This document shows, piece after piece, positions 6,594 through 6,848 of a stretch of 6,848 nt of DNA. The notes under the pieces are model-generated. The model was not told where the DNA came from and did not search any database. It was given only the letters and a program-made list of their open reading frames with translations. Source of the DNA: Deltaproteobacteria bacterium (GTDB lineage Bacteria > Desulfobacterota > Syntrophobacteria > BM002); contig JAGFXI010000097.1 of NCBI GenBank assembly GCA_017861095.1, forward strand, positions 1-6,848, given 5' to 3'. Position 1 is the stretch's first letter; every line of letters begins with the position of its first letter. The position numbers and the translations under genes were made by a program.

Positions 6594-6623
6594 CCTGTAA
6601 CACAGGGGAGAAGAGACTGTCAA
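6594..6623 (-). promoter_or_regulatory. Candidate aroF promoter
   Basis: A perfect TTGACA (minus strand, 6623-6618) lies about 120 bp before the aroF start. At a spacing of 17 nt the -10 would be TTACAG, and at 18 nt TACAGG, both poor matches. The -10 region is covered by the palindrome CCTGT-AAC-ACAGG (6594-6606), a possible repressor site. The implied leader is about 90 nt and contains no obvious aromatic-rich leader peptide, so classical attenuation is not supported. Confidence 0.33.
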
Positions 6624-6685
6624 TGCAAGGGCCGGACGCGGCTGCGCTATGCGCCAGACCGTCTCTCCACGGAGCCAAAGAAAAC

Positions 6686-6701
6686 GGGGGGGAGGAGGGG
6701 G
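6686..6701 (+). other. G-rich tract upstream of aroF
   Basis: The plus strand reads seven G, A, two G, A, five G. It lies between the stop of the right-hand gene and the aroF promoter candidate, and appears as a C-rich stretch in minus-strand transcripts. A two-layer G-quadruplex is conceivable, but a three-layer one would need a fourth G run that is absent. Confidence 0.4.
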
Positions 6702-6726
6702 CAACAATTCGCTGCCCTGAGTAACA

Positions 6727-6848
6727 CTACCTGCCGAGGAGCCGGTCGCGGTGGGTCTTGATCCAGGCCTGCACTTGGCCATGGTGAGGATAGCGGCATT
6801 CCAGCTGACGGAACACGGGGGAGTGGGCCACCTTGCGGCCCTTCACCG
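6727..6848 (-). CDS. C-terminal fragment of unidentified protein (possible YgjP/SprT-like metallopeptidase)
   Basis: The last 39 codons of a minus-strand gene end at TAG (6729-6727), and the rest lies beyond the window. The visible sequence includes KVAHSPVFRQLE, then P at residue 20 of the fragment, then QAWIKTHRDRLL. The arrangement HSP-x-F-x-x-L, Pro and W-I/L-x-x-H resembles the end of YgjP/DUF45-type zinc metallopeptidases, where the third zinc-ligand helix precedes HS-x-x-F-W. The HE-x-x-H motif would lie outside the window, so this assignment is tentative. Coding status is supported by a gene-like composition, the same strand as its neighbours and a clean stop 231 bp before aroF. Co-transcription with aroF is possible but the gap is long. 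Confidence 0.5.
   Translation of the reverse strand, partial: VKGRKVAHSPVFRQLECRYPHHGQVQAWIKTHRDRLLGR

Noticed and set aside
5245..6600. 451-codon plus-strand open frame opposite aroF and the start of aroB
   Set aside because: It is antisense to two well-supported enzymes, and no domain signature is visible in its translation.
6686..6701. Three-layer G-quadruplex in the G-rich tract
   Set aside because: Only three runs of three or more G can be assigned, so a standard four-run motif is not met.
6483..6782. 99-codon minus-strand frame overlapping the aroF start and leader
   Set aside because: It overlaps aroF and the upstream gene tail in another frame, has proline- and arginine-rich low-complexity composition, and no ribosome binding site was identified for it.

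Overview
The window reads as ordinary bacterial chromosome from a GC-rich organism (by eye roughly 60% G+C). All recognised genes lie on the minus strand, so biological order runs from high to low coordinates: the tail of an unidentified gene (6727-6848, cut by the window edge), a type I-beta DAHP synthase with an N-terminal ferredoxin-like regulatory domain (aroF, 5464-6495), 3-dehydroquinate synthase (aroB, 4266-5363), and the replicative DNA polymerase III alpha subunit (dnaE, 299-3847). The Thermotoga-type AroF and the alpha subunit with a full PHP metal site fit several deep-branching or delta/NC10/Nitrospira-like lineages. I cannot place the organism from one window.

Region by region: 1-298 lies downstream of dnaE and holds no credible gene. 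It contains a long near-perfect inverted repeat (arms 55-75 and 229-250), a set of short direct repeats between the arms, a weak terminator-like hairpin, and a lone TTGACA-containing promoter-like stretch at the extreme left. 299-3847 is an intact dnaE. 3848-4265 separates dnaE from aroB. It is mostly filled by a palindromic element (about 3928-4219) with imperfect terminal inverted repeats and a second internal 21-bp perfect inverted repeat, best explained as a non-autonomous MITE-like insertion or a structured intergenic repeat. 4266-6495 carries aroB and aroF, separated by 100 bp that include a compact hairpin. 6496-6726 is the upstream region of aroF, with a good Shine-Dalgarno sequence, a TTGACA box and a G-rich tract.

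AroF condenses phosphoenolpyruvate with erythrose 4-phosphate to give DAHP, and AroB cyclises DAHP to 3-dehydroquinate. The two genes therefore encode steps one and two of the shikimate pathway and are plausibly co-transcribed. DnaE is functionally unrelated and is separated from them by the palindromic element, so it probably has its own promoter. I found no CRISPR array, tRNA, rRNA, transposase, phage gene or defence system. The most interesting non-gene signals are the two intergenic inverted-repeat structures flanking dnaE.
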